Both the position numbers and the translations under genes were made by a program. The notes beneath the pieces are model-generated. The model was not told the DNA's origin. It searched no databases and saw nothing but the letters and a program-made list of their open reading frames with translations. Source: Paenibacillus sp. BIC5C1 (GTDB lineage Bacteria > Bacillota > Bacilli > Paenibacillales > Paenibacillaceae). From it: a stretch of 64,000 nucleotides of DNA. How positions within the stretch are numbered: position 1 is the first letter of the stretch; every line of letters starts with the position of its first letter. The stretch lies in assembly GCF_032399705.1 (NCBI RefSeq), contig NZ_CP135922.1:1798001-1862000 (forward strand). Reading direction: 5' to 3'. Below are positions 24,650-34,109 of this stretch, one piece after another.

Positions 24650-27577
24650 ATGGCTGGAATTCTACAACGAAAGAAATGGATCCTGCCCATAGTCATTGCA
24701 GCAGCGGCAGCCTGCGTCATACTTTTGCTTACTTCCGGTGCAGGGGTAAAGAGTGCAGTTGTGCCTTCTGGCAGTTTGCCTGCCATTGAGGTGGATGCCA
24801 TCTTGCAGCAGACGAGGCAGAAGAATGGATATGAACAATATCTGTCCCAAGCAGGTGAGGCCTCAAGACCGAATGTGGATATGACCATCGAAGCAGGAGA
24901 CTACATACGGGCAGAGGGTGAAGAGGTACGCAAGCTGAATGATTATGAGGGCAAGCCGGGTGTATCGCTGCATACCGGGGAGACAGGCGGGATCGACTGG
25001 GTAGTTGACGTGCCGGAAACCGGGATGTACAACCTCTCTGCTGTCTATTTTCCCGTAGAAGGCAAGAGTTCGGCCATTGAGCGTGCATTGTACATTGACG
25101 GTGAACTTCCGTTTGCGGAAGCCGCCTATTTGCAGTTTGACCGCATATGGGGCAATGAGAAACAAGCTGTTGAACAGGATAATCAGGGCAATGATCTTCG
25201 TCCGAAACAAGTGGAGAAGCCCCGCTGGATGGAGGAAACATTTCAGGACTCGGACGGGTATGAACAGGCTCCATTTAAGTTCTATCTGGAAAAGGGGAAG
25301 CACACGTTAACGCTAAAATCCTCTCGCGAACCCATGGTCATTCGATCCATACGGCTATTCAATGAGAAGCCAGCCGTTCCTTATGCGGAAACCGCAGGTT
25401 CCAGGCAGACGGATTCTTCCGGTCAGCCTAAGGATGTGCTTATCCGAATTGAAGGGGAAGCGGCTGTTGCCAAATCTTCACCTACGTTATATCCAACCAG
25501 TGAAAGATCAAGTTCAGCTGTAGCTCCGTACAGCGCTTCCCAGGTGCGTATTAATACGATTGGTGGATTTAACTGGCGTCTGCCAGGACAGTGGATCGAA
25601 TGGGAAGTGGATGTGCCGGAGAGTGGACTTTATCATATCGGTTTTACCGCTCAGCAAAATTTTGTAAAAGGCATCTATTCCACGCGCAAGCTGACCATCG
25701 ATGGCGAGATTCCGTTTGCGGAGATGACGAAGGCGCCATTCCGTTACAAAAGCGACTATCGCATTGATGTGCTGGGCGGTGAGGAAGCTTACAAGTTTCA
25801 GTTGGATAAAGGCAAACATGTCATTCGGCTGGAGAACAGTCTAGGAGATTTCGCGCCACTTATTCGCAATGTGGAGGACAGCTTGTACAACCTGAACTCC
25901 ATGTACCGGAGAATTCTGATGATTACAGGCACCAAACCGGATGAATTTCGGGATTATCGGGTGGAGAAGCAGATTCCGAATCTGCTGGAGGTATTTAGCG
26001 GAGAAAGCAAGCGTCTGAAGGAAGTGGCAGGGCAACTTCGTCTTCTGTCAGGCCAGTCCAGCGATCAGGAAGCATTGATCAAAACGATGGCCCAACAGCT
26101 GGATGAGATGATCGACAAGCCGGATACCATTCCAAGAAGACTTGCCGCATACAAAACGAACACAGGCGGGCTGGGAACTTGGGTACAGCAGGCTCGTGAG
26201 CAACCTCTTGAGATTGATGCACTCTATGTAGCTTCATTAGACAGCAGCATTCCCGGAACGGGTATGGGTCCGTTGGCGAAGCTTGGTCATGAAGCGAATA
26301 CATTCTATCATTCGTTCTTCATTGATTATAACCAGATCGGGAACGTAGCCACATCAGAGGATCAGCGCACGGTGACGGTCTGGATCGGCAGTGGTCGTGA
26401 TCAGGCGAACACGATGAAAGCGATGATTGATGAGACATTCACACCGGAGAGCGGCATTAACGTCAATCTGAAGCTGGTTAACATGGGTACGCTGTTGCCA
26501 GCCACTTTATCGGGTGAAGGACCGGATGTAGCGATGCAGATCGGCAATGATCTGCCTGTGAATTTTGCGATGCGGAACTCGGCGGTGGATCTCACCCAGT
26601 TCAGTGACTATACCACGGTAGAACAGGAGTTTAGAGACAGTGCCATCGTACCGTACGCCTATGATTCAGGCGTGTACGCTTTGCCGGAGACACAGACCTT
26701 TAATATGTTGTTTTACCGAAAAGATGTACTTGCAGAGTTGGGGCTTGAAGTTCCTCAAACGTGGGATGATGTTGAGAGCCTGCTGGCGATTCTGAGCAAA
26801 AACCATATGGAATTTGGCATGCCGGTGGTGGCCCAGGCCAACATGCAGGGTGTGAACATTCCGCCTAACTCGCAGTATGCCACGATGCTGCTCCAGAATG
26901 GAGGCTCCTTCTATCGCAATGAAGGTAAGGAATCGGATCTGGATTCGCGCATCGGGATTGAGACATTTAAGAAGTGGACAGAGTTTTATACCGATTACAA
27001 GCTGGAGCGGGAGTATGACTTTGCCAACCGTTTCCGGACAGGACAGATGCCGATTGGTCTGACGGATTACACGATGTATAACCAGTTGTCCGTATTTGCA
27101 CCGGAGATCCGTGGATTATGGGGTTTTGTACCGGTTCCGGGGACGGTGCAGCCGGATGGAACATTGAATCGGGACGTTCCGGGTGGCGGCAGTGCGGTCA
27201 TGATGCTGGAGAGTGCCAAGGATCAGGACGCCGCGTGGGAGTTTATGAAATGGTGGACCAGTACACCGGTTCAGGCTGAGTTTGGCCGCGAAATGGAAGG
27301 GTTAATGGGCGCAGCTGCGCGTTATCCGACGGCCAACATCAAGGCGCTGGATTCACTTCCGTGGCCTGCTGAGGATTATGCGAATCTGAAAGCACAATTC
27401 GAGACGGTAAAGGGAATTCCCGAAGTACCTGGTGGTTATTTTACCGGACGCCATCTGTTCAATGCATTTTACAAGACGGTTGTTGGCCAAGTAGAAGCCA
27501 GGGAATCCATCATGGATTACACCCAGTATATTCAGGACGAGATTCGAGTCAAGCGTAATGAATTTGGTCTTCCGTAA
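24650..27577 (+). CDS. Large multidomain extracellular solute-binding protein
   Basis: About 975 aa, twice the usual size of a binding protein. The N-terminal membrane anchor covers residues 7-30. Two related beta-sandwich modules follow (about 70-240 and 260-400), each with a WVVDVPETGMYNLS / WEVDVPESGLYHIG strand and a LYIDGELPFAEA / LTIDGEIPFAEM strand, like carbohydrate-binding modules. A helical linker (about 420-520) leads to a C-terminal family-1 solute-binding domain (TVTVWIGSGRDQANTMKAM ... GGGSAVMMLESAKDQDAAWEFMKWW). ATG 24650 has GAGGAGG 9 nt upstream; TTG 24629 and ATG 24632 are in-frame alternatives. Presumed to present polysaccharide to the permeases. Confidence 0.85.
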   Translation: MAGILQRKKWILPIVIAAAAACVILLLTSGAGVKSAVVPSGSLPAIEVDAILQQTRQKNGYEQYLSQAGEASRPNVDMTIEAGDYIRAEGEEVRKLNDYEGKPGVSLHTGETGGIDWVVDVPETGMYNLSAVYFPVEGKSSAIERALYIDGELPFAEAAYLQFDRIWGNEKQAVEQDNQGNDLRPKQVEKPRWMEETFQDSDGYEQAPFKFYLEKGKHTLTLKSSREPMVIRSIRLFNEKPAVPYAETAGSRQTDSSGQPKDVLIRIEGEAAVAKSSPTLYPTSERSSSAVAPYSASQVRINTIGGFNWRLPGQWIEWEVDVPESGLYHIGFTAQQNFVKGIYSTRKLTIDGEIPFAEMTKAPFRYKSDYRIDVLGGEEAYKFQLDKGKHVIRLENSLGDFAPLIRNVEDSLYNLNSMYRRILMITGTKPDEFRDYRVEKQIPNLLEVFSGESKRLKEVAGQLRLLSGQSSDQEALIKTMAQQLDEMIDKPDTIPRRLAAYKTNTGGLGTWVQQAREQPLEIDALYVASLDSSIPGTGMGPLAKLGHEANTFYHSFFIDYNQIGNVATSEDQRTVTVWIGSGRDQANTMKAMIDETFTPESGINVNLKLVNMGTLLPATLSGEGPDVAMQIGNDLPVNFAMRNSAVDLTQFSDYTTVEQEFRDSAIVPYAYDSGVYALPETQTFNMLFYRKDVLAELGLEVPQTWDDVESLLAILSKNHMEFGMPVVAQANMQGVNIPPNSQYATMLLQNGGSFYRNEGKESDLDSRIGIETFKKWTEFYTDYKLEREYDFANRFRTGQMPIGLTDYTMYNQLSVFAPEIRGLWGFVPVPGTVQPDGTLNRDVPGGGSAVMMLESAKDQDAAWEFMKWWTSTPVQAEFGREMEGLMGAAARYPTANIKALDSLPWPAEDYANLKAQFETVKGIPEVPGGYFTGRHLFNAFYKTVVGQVEARESIMDYTQYIQDEIRVKRNEFGLP

Positions 27578-27595
27578 GCAGAGGGAGGGTTAACA

Positions 27596-28564
27596 GTGTC
27601 ACAAATATCACTCCGAGACGGACAAAACAGTCCTCCTGAGAAAACACCAGGCATGGGCATGAAATCATGGTGGTCCTGGAAGCTCAAGGAAATGAAGGCC
27701 AGCAAACATTCCTATGTACTGCTAGCTCCTTATATGATCCTATTCATCATGTTCACTGTGATTCCTGTGGTCATCTCCATCATACTCAGCTTCACCTATT
27801 TCAACATGCTGGAGTTTCCGCGTTTTATTGGCTGGCAGAACTATACCCGACTGTTTCTGGAGGATGACGTATTTCTGATTGCCATCAAAAATACGTTGCT
27901 GTTTGCCATTATTACCGGACCTATTAGCTATATTGCCTGTTTCGTATTTGCGTGGATCATTAATGAATTAACACCCAAATGGAGAGCGTTCATGACGCTG
28001 ATTTTCTATGCGCCATCCATATCGGGGAACGTCTATTTTATCTGGCTGATGATTTTCTCAGGGGATCGATACGGTATAGCAAATGGACTGCTGATCAAAT
28101 GGGGATTTCTGCTGGAGCCAATCCAGTGGTTGAAAACGGAAGCCTATATTATGCCAATCCTCATTCTGGTGCAATTGTGGCTCAGTCTTGGCACAGGCTT
28201 TCTGGCGTTTATCGCCGGTTTGCAGACCGTAGACCGGACATTATATGAAGCTGGCGCGGTAGATGGGATCAAAAATCGCTGGCAGGAACTCTGGTATATT
28301 ACGCTGCCTTCGATGCGCCCGCAATTGATGTTCGGAGCGGTCATTCAACTTACGACCTCATTCGCGGTGGCGGATGTGTCGATTGCGCTGGCGGGGTTCC
28401 CAAGTGTGAACTATGCGGCGGAGACGGTGGTGACCCATTTGATCGACTTTGGTACAACACGATTTGAGATGGGATACGCCTCGGCGATTGCAACCGTGCT
28501 GTTCATGATTATGGTGGGCACCAACCTGCTGGTACAGAAACTGCTTCGAAGGGTGGGAGAATAG
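27596..28564 (+). CDS. Sugar ABC transporter permease (pair 1, MalF-like)
   Basis: 322 aa with six predicted membrane helices and the binding-protein-dependent transport EAA loop (LYEAGAVDGIKNRWQELWYITLPSMRP). A long cytoplasmic N-terminus (about 45 aa) precedes helix 1 (YVLLAPYMILFIMFTVIPVV). It forms a heterodimeric channel with the next gene product. GTG start after GGGAGGG. No ATP-binding subunit is encoded in the cluster, so an MsmX-like shared ATPase elsewhere is needed. Confidence 0.9.
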   Translation: MSQISLRDGQNSPPEKTPGMGMKSWWSWKLKEMKASKHSYVLLAPYMILFIMFTVIPVVISIILSFTYFNMLEFPRFIGWQNYTRLFLEDDVFLIAIKNTLLFAIITGPISYIACFVFAWIINELTPKWRAFMTLIFYAPSISGNVYFIWLMIFSGDRYGIANGLLIKWGFLLEPIQWLKTEAYIMPILILVQLWLSLGTGFLAFIAGLQTVDRTLYEAGAVDGIKNRWQELWYITLPSMRPQLMFGAVIQLTTSFAVADVSIALAGFPSVNYAAETVVTHLIDFGTTRFEMGYASAIATVLFMIMVGTNLLVQKLLRRVGE

Positions 28565-28566
28565 CT

Positions 28567-29430
28567 ATGGCTGCAATTGCGTCAGGCAAAAAGCGGGTGA
28601 ACCGCTCCTTATCGGGAAGCATCTCCCTGTTTACCCTTCTGCTCGTATTTGGTGCTTTCATGGTGCTGCCGCTGATCTATGCGATCAACAATGCGTTCAA
28701 ACCGCTGGATGAGATTTTTACTTTCCCACCAACGCTATTTGTCAAAAATCCAACGTTCAGCAATTTCACGGATTTGCTGAATCTGCTGAGTGACTCGTGG
28801 GTTCCGTTCTCACGTTATATATTCAACACGGTATTTATTACAGGCATTGGCATCGTGGGCCATGTGCTGCTCGCATCAGCAGCGGCGTACCCACTCGCCA
28901 AGCACAAATTTCCGGGCAAAGTGTTCATGTTCCAGGTTGTTGTGCTTTCCCTGATGTTCACGCCTGCCGTGACGGCCATTCCCAATTATATGATCATGTC
29001 ATGGCTGGGTTGGATTGATACGTATTGGGCCGTCATTATTCCGGCATTTGCCTATTCATTGGGTCTGTATCTGATGAAGCAGTTCATGGAGCAGATCCCG
29101 GATGCGTTGCTGGAAGCAGCCAAAATTGACGGTGCCAGTGAATACCGAATTTTCTGGTCCATTGTCATGCCCAATGTAAAGCCAGCCTGGCTCACATTGA
29201 TCATTCTGCTGTTCCAGATGCTGTGGGGCAGTGATGGCAATGGATACATTTACAGTGAACAGCTCAAGACCTTGCACTATGCGGCGGGTCAGATCATTCA
29301 GGGCGGGATATCCCGGGCTGGGGCAGGTGCTGCAGTGGCACTTATTTTGATGAGTGTGCCCATCACGCTATTCATTTTCTCCCAGAGCCGCATCATTGAG
29401 ACGATGGCGAGTTCGGGCATGAAGGAATAA
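28567..29430 (+). CDS. Carbohydrate ABC transporter permease (pair 1, MalG-like)
   Basis: 287 aa, six membrane helices, EAA loop PDALLEAAKIDGASEYRIFWSIVMPNVKP. The C-terminus FSQSRIIETMASSGMKE is characteristic of MalG/LplC-type partners. It begins 2 nt after the stop of the MalF-like gene, indicating strict coupling. The GSDGNGYIYSEQLKT insert before the last helices replaces the more usual short loop. Confidence 0.9.
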   Translation: MAAIASGKKRVNRSLSGSISLFTLLLVFGAFMVLPLIYAINNAFKPLDEIFTFPPTLFVKNPTFSNFTDLLNLLSDSWVPFSRYIFNTVFITGIGIVGHVLLASAAAYPLAKHKFPGKVFMFQVVVLSLMFTPAVTAIPNYMIMSWLGWIDTYWAVIIPAFAYSLGLYLMKQFMEQIPDALLEAAKIDGASEYRIFWSIVMPNVKPAWLTLIILLFQMLWGSDGNGYIYSEQLKTLHYAAGQIIQGGISRAGAGAAVALILMSVPITLFIFSQSRIIETMASSGMKE

Positions 29431-29441
29431 GGGGGAACGTT

Positions 29442-30908
29442 ATGGCACGCACAGTGAAAAGATGGCTTGTTCTCCTGGCGGCAGTATCGCTGCTGCTGGT
29501 GAATTCCGTGCCTGCGGCGGCCTCCCCGGCGCCGTATGAGAGTTATAACTACAACTACTGGAAAGAGGCCGTTCCGTCACCGGATGCCTATCTGCCCAAG
29601 CAAACCATTTCGGGCAGCGACCTGGGCATTGGCGAATTCAAAGACCCCGGTGATGTAAACGTCTCTCCCTCCGGGCAGATTTATATTTTGGACAGTGGCA
29701 ACAGCCGAATTGTTGTCCTTGACGCGCAGTATAAGCTGTTGCGGGTAATCGAAGGATTTATGATGGACGGCAGCAAGGAGAGTTTTAATACGCCAGGTGG
29801 ATTATTCGTGGATGAAGAGGATCGAGTATACATCGCAGATACGGGGAACAGCCGCGTAGTTGTCCTGGATGCGGAAGGTCAGCTGGTCCATACCATTACG
29901 AAGCCAGAGTCTGATATCCTCGCGACCAATTTTCAATTCCAACCGTTGAAATTGACTGTGGATCGGGTAGGCCGGGTGTATGTGGTGGCTCAGGGTGTCT
30001 ACGAAGGAATTATGCAGTTTGACGAGCACGGTCAGTTCATTGGATACGTTGGGACGAACAAGGTGGAACGCGACTACGGCGAATACATTTGGCGGATGCT
30101 CTCAACCAAAGCCCAGCGGGCGCAGATGGTTTTGTTTGTACCGACCGAGTTTTCCAATGTGGATATCGATGCCAAAGGGTTCGTATATGCGACCAATATC
30201 GACCCGGGTTCCAGCGAACCGATTAAACGTCTCAATCCATCCGGCGAGGATGTGCTGAAAAGATTTGGTTATTTTGAAGTCAAAGGAGATATCAGATTTC
30301 GCAATAACCCGGGTCCGTCCAAACTGATTGATGTGAAGGTACTGGGCAACGGTATGTACAGTGTGCTGGATGCGACGCAGAACCGGGTGTTTACTTACGA
30401 TGATGAAGGTCATCTGCTCTACGTATATGGAGGCAAAGGAAATCAGGTGGGAACGCTCAAAACACCAGTCGCCATGGAACAATCCGGGGATCATCAATTG
30501 GTACTGGATCGGGGGAAAAGCAATCTGGTTATCTATGAGCCAACACGGTTTGGAGCCAGCGTGAACCAGGCGGTTGCCCTTCATTATCAGGGTGAGGATA
30601 CGGAGGCTGTTCATATCTGGAAAGAAGTGCTGAAGCTTAACGCCAACTATGATATCGCCTATATCGGTATTGGCAAGTCCTTGCTGATGGAGAAGAAAAA
30701 CGAGGAAGCTCTGGGTTACTTCGAACTGGGAATGGATCGCAAAAGTTATTCTGTCGCGTTCAAAAGATATCGGCGAGAGATGATGAAGGAACATTTCGGT
30801 ACCTTTCTGACGCTTGCCATCGCACTGATTTTCATTCTGATCCTGGTCCGAGTGGCGGTTAAATGGAGACGGAGGAGGCAGATTGACCGTGAAGCAGGAT
30901 TACATTAA
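29442..30908 (+). CDS. Membrane-anchored NHL/beta-propeller protein with TPR-like segment
   Basis: 488 aa. Signal peptide (residues 1-28, ending AAASPAP), then NHL-type propeller repeats (about 60-370), visible as paired SGQIYILDSGNSRIVVLDAQ and DRVYIADTGNSRVVVLDAE strands. A helical TPR-like segment follows (about 385-450, EDTEAVHIWKEVLKLNANYDIAYIGIGKSL), then one C-terminal membrane helix (about 455-477) and a basic RRRR tail. Topology: propeller outside, anchored at its C-terminus. It lies between transporter pair 1 and the YIP1 gene, whose start overlaps its 3' end. Probably a scaffold or glycan sensor; no enzyme motif seen. Confidence 0.8.
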   Translation: MARTVKRWLVLLAAVSLLLVNSVPAAASPAPYESYNYNYWKEAVPSPDAYLPKQTISGSDLGIGEFKDPGDVNVSPSGQIYILDSGNSRIVVLDAQYKLLRVIEGFMMDGSKESFNTPGGLFVDEEDRVYIADTGNSRVVVLDAEGQLVHTITKPESDILATNFQFQPLKLTVDRVGRVYVVAQGVYEGIMQFDEHGQFIGYVGTNKVERDYGEYIWRMLSTKAQRAQMVLFVPTEFSNVDIDAKGFVYATNIDPGSSEPIKRLNPSGEDVLKRFGYFEVKGDIRFRNNPGPSKLIDVKVLGNGMYSVLDATQNRVFTYDDEGHLLYVYGGKGNQVGTLKTPVAMEQSGDHQLVLDRGKSNLVIYEPTRFGASVNQAVALHYQGEDTEAVHIWKEVLKLNANYDIAYIGIGKSLLMEKKNEEALGYFELGMDRKSYSVAFKRYRREMMKEHFGTFLTLAIALIFILILVRVAVKWRRRRQIDREAGLH

Positions 30909-31509
30909 GTTTCCGCTGCATCTCATTTTTCACCCCATTGATGCATTCTGGGATCTCAAGTCGGATCAGCGGGGCAGGTTGACCGTTGCTTTTGGAGCAC
31001 TGGCGCTTACCATTATCATGATGATTTTGCAAAAACAATACGCGGGGTTTCTCGTGAATTACATCGATCCTCGTACAATCAACAGCATAGGGGAGATCGC
31101 AACGGTTGCAGTGCCATTCTTTCTTTGGTGCATAGCCAATTGGGCTGTAACCACCCTGATGGAAGGTGAAGGGAAGTTCAAGGAGATTTTTCTGGCAACA
31201 GGCTACTCGCTTATTCCGATTATTTTGATCTATGTCCCGATGATTATCATCAGCCGGTTTATGGTACAGGAAGAGACGGCTTTTTATTATTTGTTTAATA
31301 GCATCGCGTTCTTCTGGTTCGTGCTGCTGCTCTTCATTGGCACGATGACGGTACACCAGTACACCGTGATCAAAACGATTCTGACGATGCTGCTGACGGT
31401 AATTGTCATGGGCATAATCGTGTTCCTCGGAGCATTGGTGTTCAGCATGTTGCAGCAGTTATATGAATTCGGTTACAACATCTACCGCGAGTTGATTTTT
31501 CGGACCTAA
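30883..31509 (+). CDS. YIP1-family membrane protein
   Basis: 208 aa with five hydrophobic helices and the N-terminal signature HLIFHPIDAFWDLKSDQRG of the Yip1 domain family (Pfam YIP1). Bacterial members have no defined function; here it sits between the propeller and DUF5696 genes. The start is a TTG preceded by GGAGGAGG at 30871-30878, and the gene overlaps the 3' end of the propeller gene by 26 nt. A GTG at 30889 is the alternative. Confidence 0.8.
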   Translation: MTVKQDYIKFPLHLIFHPIDAFWDLKSDQRGRLTVAFGALALTIIMMILQKQYAGFLVNYIDPRTINSIGEIATVAVPFFLWCIANWAVTTLMEGEGKFKEIFLATGYSLIPIILIYVPMIIISRFMVQEETAFYYLFNSIAFFWFVLLLFIGTMTVHQYTVIKTILTMLLTVIVMGIIVFLGALVFSMLQQLYEFGYNIYRELIFRT

Positions 31510-31523
31510 AGGAGGCGGCATCC

Positions 31524-34109
31524 GTGAACAAAAGGCAACGAATATATACGGTGCTGGCCAGTGGTGCTGCTGTGATCCTGCTTACAGCCGGACTGCTGTA
31601 TATCAATAACAGGGGAGTACCTGCTGTGGAAGCAACGGCTTATCTTGAAGCAACAACAGAGGCTATGCCAACCGAGACCGAATCATTGCAATTCCTTACC
31701 GATTCTTCAGAGGGTGTGCCGGGTATGCAACTGGTCGTCGAAGACCAGGGGTTGGCGCTGTATTACAACGAGGAAACGACGGAAATTGCCGTTCGTGATG
31801 GAGCGAGTGGTCAGATCTGGTACAGCAATCCGAACGAACGTAATCAGGATGGCCTGGCTTCTGCTTATGAAAAGGAGGTGCTGTCCTCACAGCTGAACGT
31901 GTCATTTCGGGATGCGATCGGTACACTGGAGAACTTTCCGAACTTTAGTTCCAGTATCATCAACAAACAGTTTGCAGCCGCCAATGTAGATCAGGGGATT
32001 CGCGTTACATACACGCTTGGGGATACCTCGCTCGGTATTGATGCTCTGCCCAAACTGATCAGCAAACAGCGTCTGGAGGAGAAGGTCCTTTCGAAACTGG
32101 ATGCCACAGTCGCAAGATATGCATCGGCTCGATATTATCCAACCAAAAACAATCCGGATGTGCTGGAACGGTTGGATGGACAGATATCCAAGCAGCTTGT
32201 GTTGAACAAGATGCTGGACGCCTTTGAAGCGGCGGGTTACACCACTGAAGATCTTGCTTTTGACAATGAGGAGAATGGAGTCGAAGGCGGGGGCACATCG
32301 GATAAACCAAGCTTCGTCATTCCGGTGGAATATCGGTTGGATCAAGGATCGCTAGTTGTAACCGTGCCGCTAAGTCAGGTGAAAGAGAGCGGTCAATACC
32401 GTATTCGTAATATCGATCTGCTCGCTTATTTTGGTGCCGCGGATACGAAAGGTGAAGGTTATATGTTTGTACCTGACGGTTCAGGCAGTCTGATCCATCT
32501 GAATAACGGAAAGGTCAAAGAGGAGCAGTACGTACAGCGTGTGTACGGTGCAGATCCAAATGACAATTCACTTAGTCGCCCGCAGGTTAGTGAATCTGTC
32601 CATATGCCTGTCTTTGGTTTGAAGAACGGTGAACATGCCTGGTTTGCCGTGATTGAAAAAGGGGATGGCATGGCCAGTATCTCTGCGGATATTGGAGGCA
32701 GGCAAAATAACTATAACCACGTCTACGGCACGTTCTCCCTGCGGGGTGAGGATGAGTTGGAGATGTATACCTCGCAAAAGATGCAGGAGATTCAGTTACT
32801 AAGCGAGGAACCATTCCGCGGGGATATTCAGGTGCGATACCATTTCCTGAACGGCAAGGATGCCAATTATTCCGGCATGGCCCGCTTGTATCAGCAGCAG
32901 TTAGTCAAGGAGCAAGTACTGAAACCGCTGGAAGACGAGTCGGTCTTACCTTTTTACATGGATGTGTTAGGTGCAGTGGACAAAAAAGCTTCATTCCTGG
33001 GTGTACCTTATCGGACCACATTGGCTATGACGACATATGAACAAGCGGCTGAAATGGCTGCGAAGCTGCAGCAGGAGGGTGTGAACCGTGTGCAAATGCG
33101 GTATCAGGGATGGTTTGGCGGAGGTTTCAGTCACCATACACCCACTCAGGTTAAACTGGACAGTGAAGTGGGCAGTCGTTCCGAGTTGCATGATCTGTCT
33201 GAACAACTGAAGCAGTCCGGTGGAGCGTTGTTCCCTGATGTGGCGTTTCAGCGCATATACCACGACGATTGGAACTTTGCGCCATCCTCTGATGCTGCGC
33301 GTTTTGTCACCAAGGAAACCGCTGAACTGTATCCATACAGTCCTGCCCTCAACCGGATGGATCTGAGCAAAGACAGTTATTATCTGTTGTCGGCCGCCAA
33401 GCTGCCGTATGTGGTGAGCGAGTTTGCCGGGAAAATCAACAAATTGGAACTCAGCGCATTATCACTGCGTGATCTCGGGCAGGTATTGAGCTCGGATTAT
33501 CGGGATAGTCGTGTCATCCACCGAGAAACTGCGAAGAACATCGTGAAGGAGCAACTGGGCAAGCTGCAGCGGGAATATCCAAACCTAATGTTATCATCCG
33601 CTAATGCGTATGCGTGGGAATATACGCAGCATATTGTTAATGCTCCCTCAGGCTCCAGCCGGTTCAACATTACCGATGAGGAAGTTCCTTTTTATGAGAT
33701 GGTCATTCATGGATATATGGACTACGCTGCTTCCGCAATGAATACGTCAGGGGATCAAGATCTGCGCAAACAGCTGCTCCGCAGTCTGGAGCTGGGCTCA
33801 GCTCCGCAATTTCAATGGACGTATGAACCATCATCCAAGCTGAAGCTGACCAATTATGATTCGGCTTATGCCACTGACTTTGCATATTGGGTAGATGACG
33901 CAGTTGCATTATACAAGGAAGCGAATGAAGTATTAGGTCATTTGCGGAACTATCCAATAACCGAGCATGAACGAGTTCAGGATGGCGTAGTGCGTGTCAC
34001 TTATAGTGGCGGTGCAACGATTTTGGTGAATTACACGGCTGATCCGGTAACGATTAATGGAATTACCGTTGGCGGGGCGGACTATGCAGTGAAAGGAGTG
34101 AACCAATGA
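31524..34109 (+). CDS. DUF5696 domain protein (secreted/membrane-anchored, glycosidase-like)
   Basis: 861 aa. A signal anchor (residues 8-27) is followed by a Thr/Glu-rich linker and an N-terminal beta domain (about 65-480). The C-terminal part (about 490-830) carries barrel-like segments such as RVQMRYQGWFGGGF, GGALFPDVAFQRIYHDD, SSANAYAWEYTQHIVNAPSG and VPFYEMVIHGYMDYA, assigned to DUF5696. That domain resembles TIM-barrel glycoside hydrolases, but catalytic residues cannot be fixed by eye. GTG start with AAAGGAGG 9 nt upstream; the stop overlaps the next ATG (ATGA). Candidate surface hydrolase or binding factor of the uptake system. Confidence 0.78.
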   Translation: MNKRQRIYTVLASGAAVILLTAGLLYINNRGVPAVEATAYLEATTEAMPTETESLQFLTDSSEGVPGMQLVVEDQGLALYYNEETTEIAVRDGASGQIWYSNPNERNQDGLASAYEKEVLSSQLNVSFRDAIGTLENFPNFSSSIINKQFAAANVDQGIRVTYTLGDTSLGIDALPKLISKQRLEEKVLSKLDATVARYASARYYPTKNNPDVLERLDGQISKQLVLNKMLDAFEAAGYTTEDLAFDNEENGVEGGGTSDKPSFVIPVEYRLDQGSLVVTVPLSQVKESGQYRIRNIDLLAYFGAADTKGEGYMFVPDGSGSLIHLNNGKVKEEQYVQRVYGADPNDNSLSRPQVSESVHMPVFGLKNGEHAWFAVIEKGDGMASISADIGGRQNNYNHVYGTFSLRGEDELEMYTSQKMQEIQLLSEEPFRGDIQVRYHFLNGKDANYSGMARLYQQQLVKEQVLKPLEDESVLPFYMDVLGAVDKKASFLGVPYRTTLAMTTYEQAAEMAAKLQQEGVNRVQMRYQGWFGGGFSHHTPTQVKLDSEVGSRSELHDLSEQLKQSGGALFPDVAFQRIYHDDWNFAPSSDAARFVTKETAELYPYSPALNRMDLSKDSYYLLSAAKLPYVVSEFAGKINKLELSALSLRDLGQVLSSDYRDSRVIHRETAKNIVKEQLGKLQREYPNLMLSSANAYAWEYTQHIVNAPSGSSRFNITDEEVPFYEMVIHGYMDYAASAMNTSGDQDLRKQLLRSLELGSAPQFQWTYEPSSKLKLTNYDSAYATDFAYWVDDAVALYKEANEVLGHLRNYPITEHERVQDGVVRVTYSGGATILVNYTADPVTINGITVGGADYAVKGVNQ

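Noticed and set aside
30102..30794. A 230-aa minus-strand frame
   Set aside because: Complete shadow of the propeller gene, whose repeats, signal peptide and membrane helix are clear.
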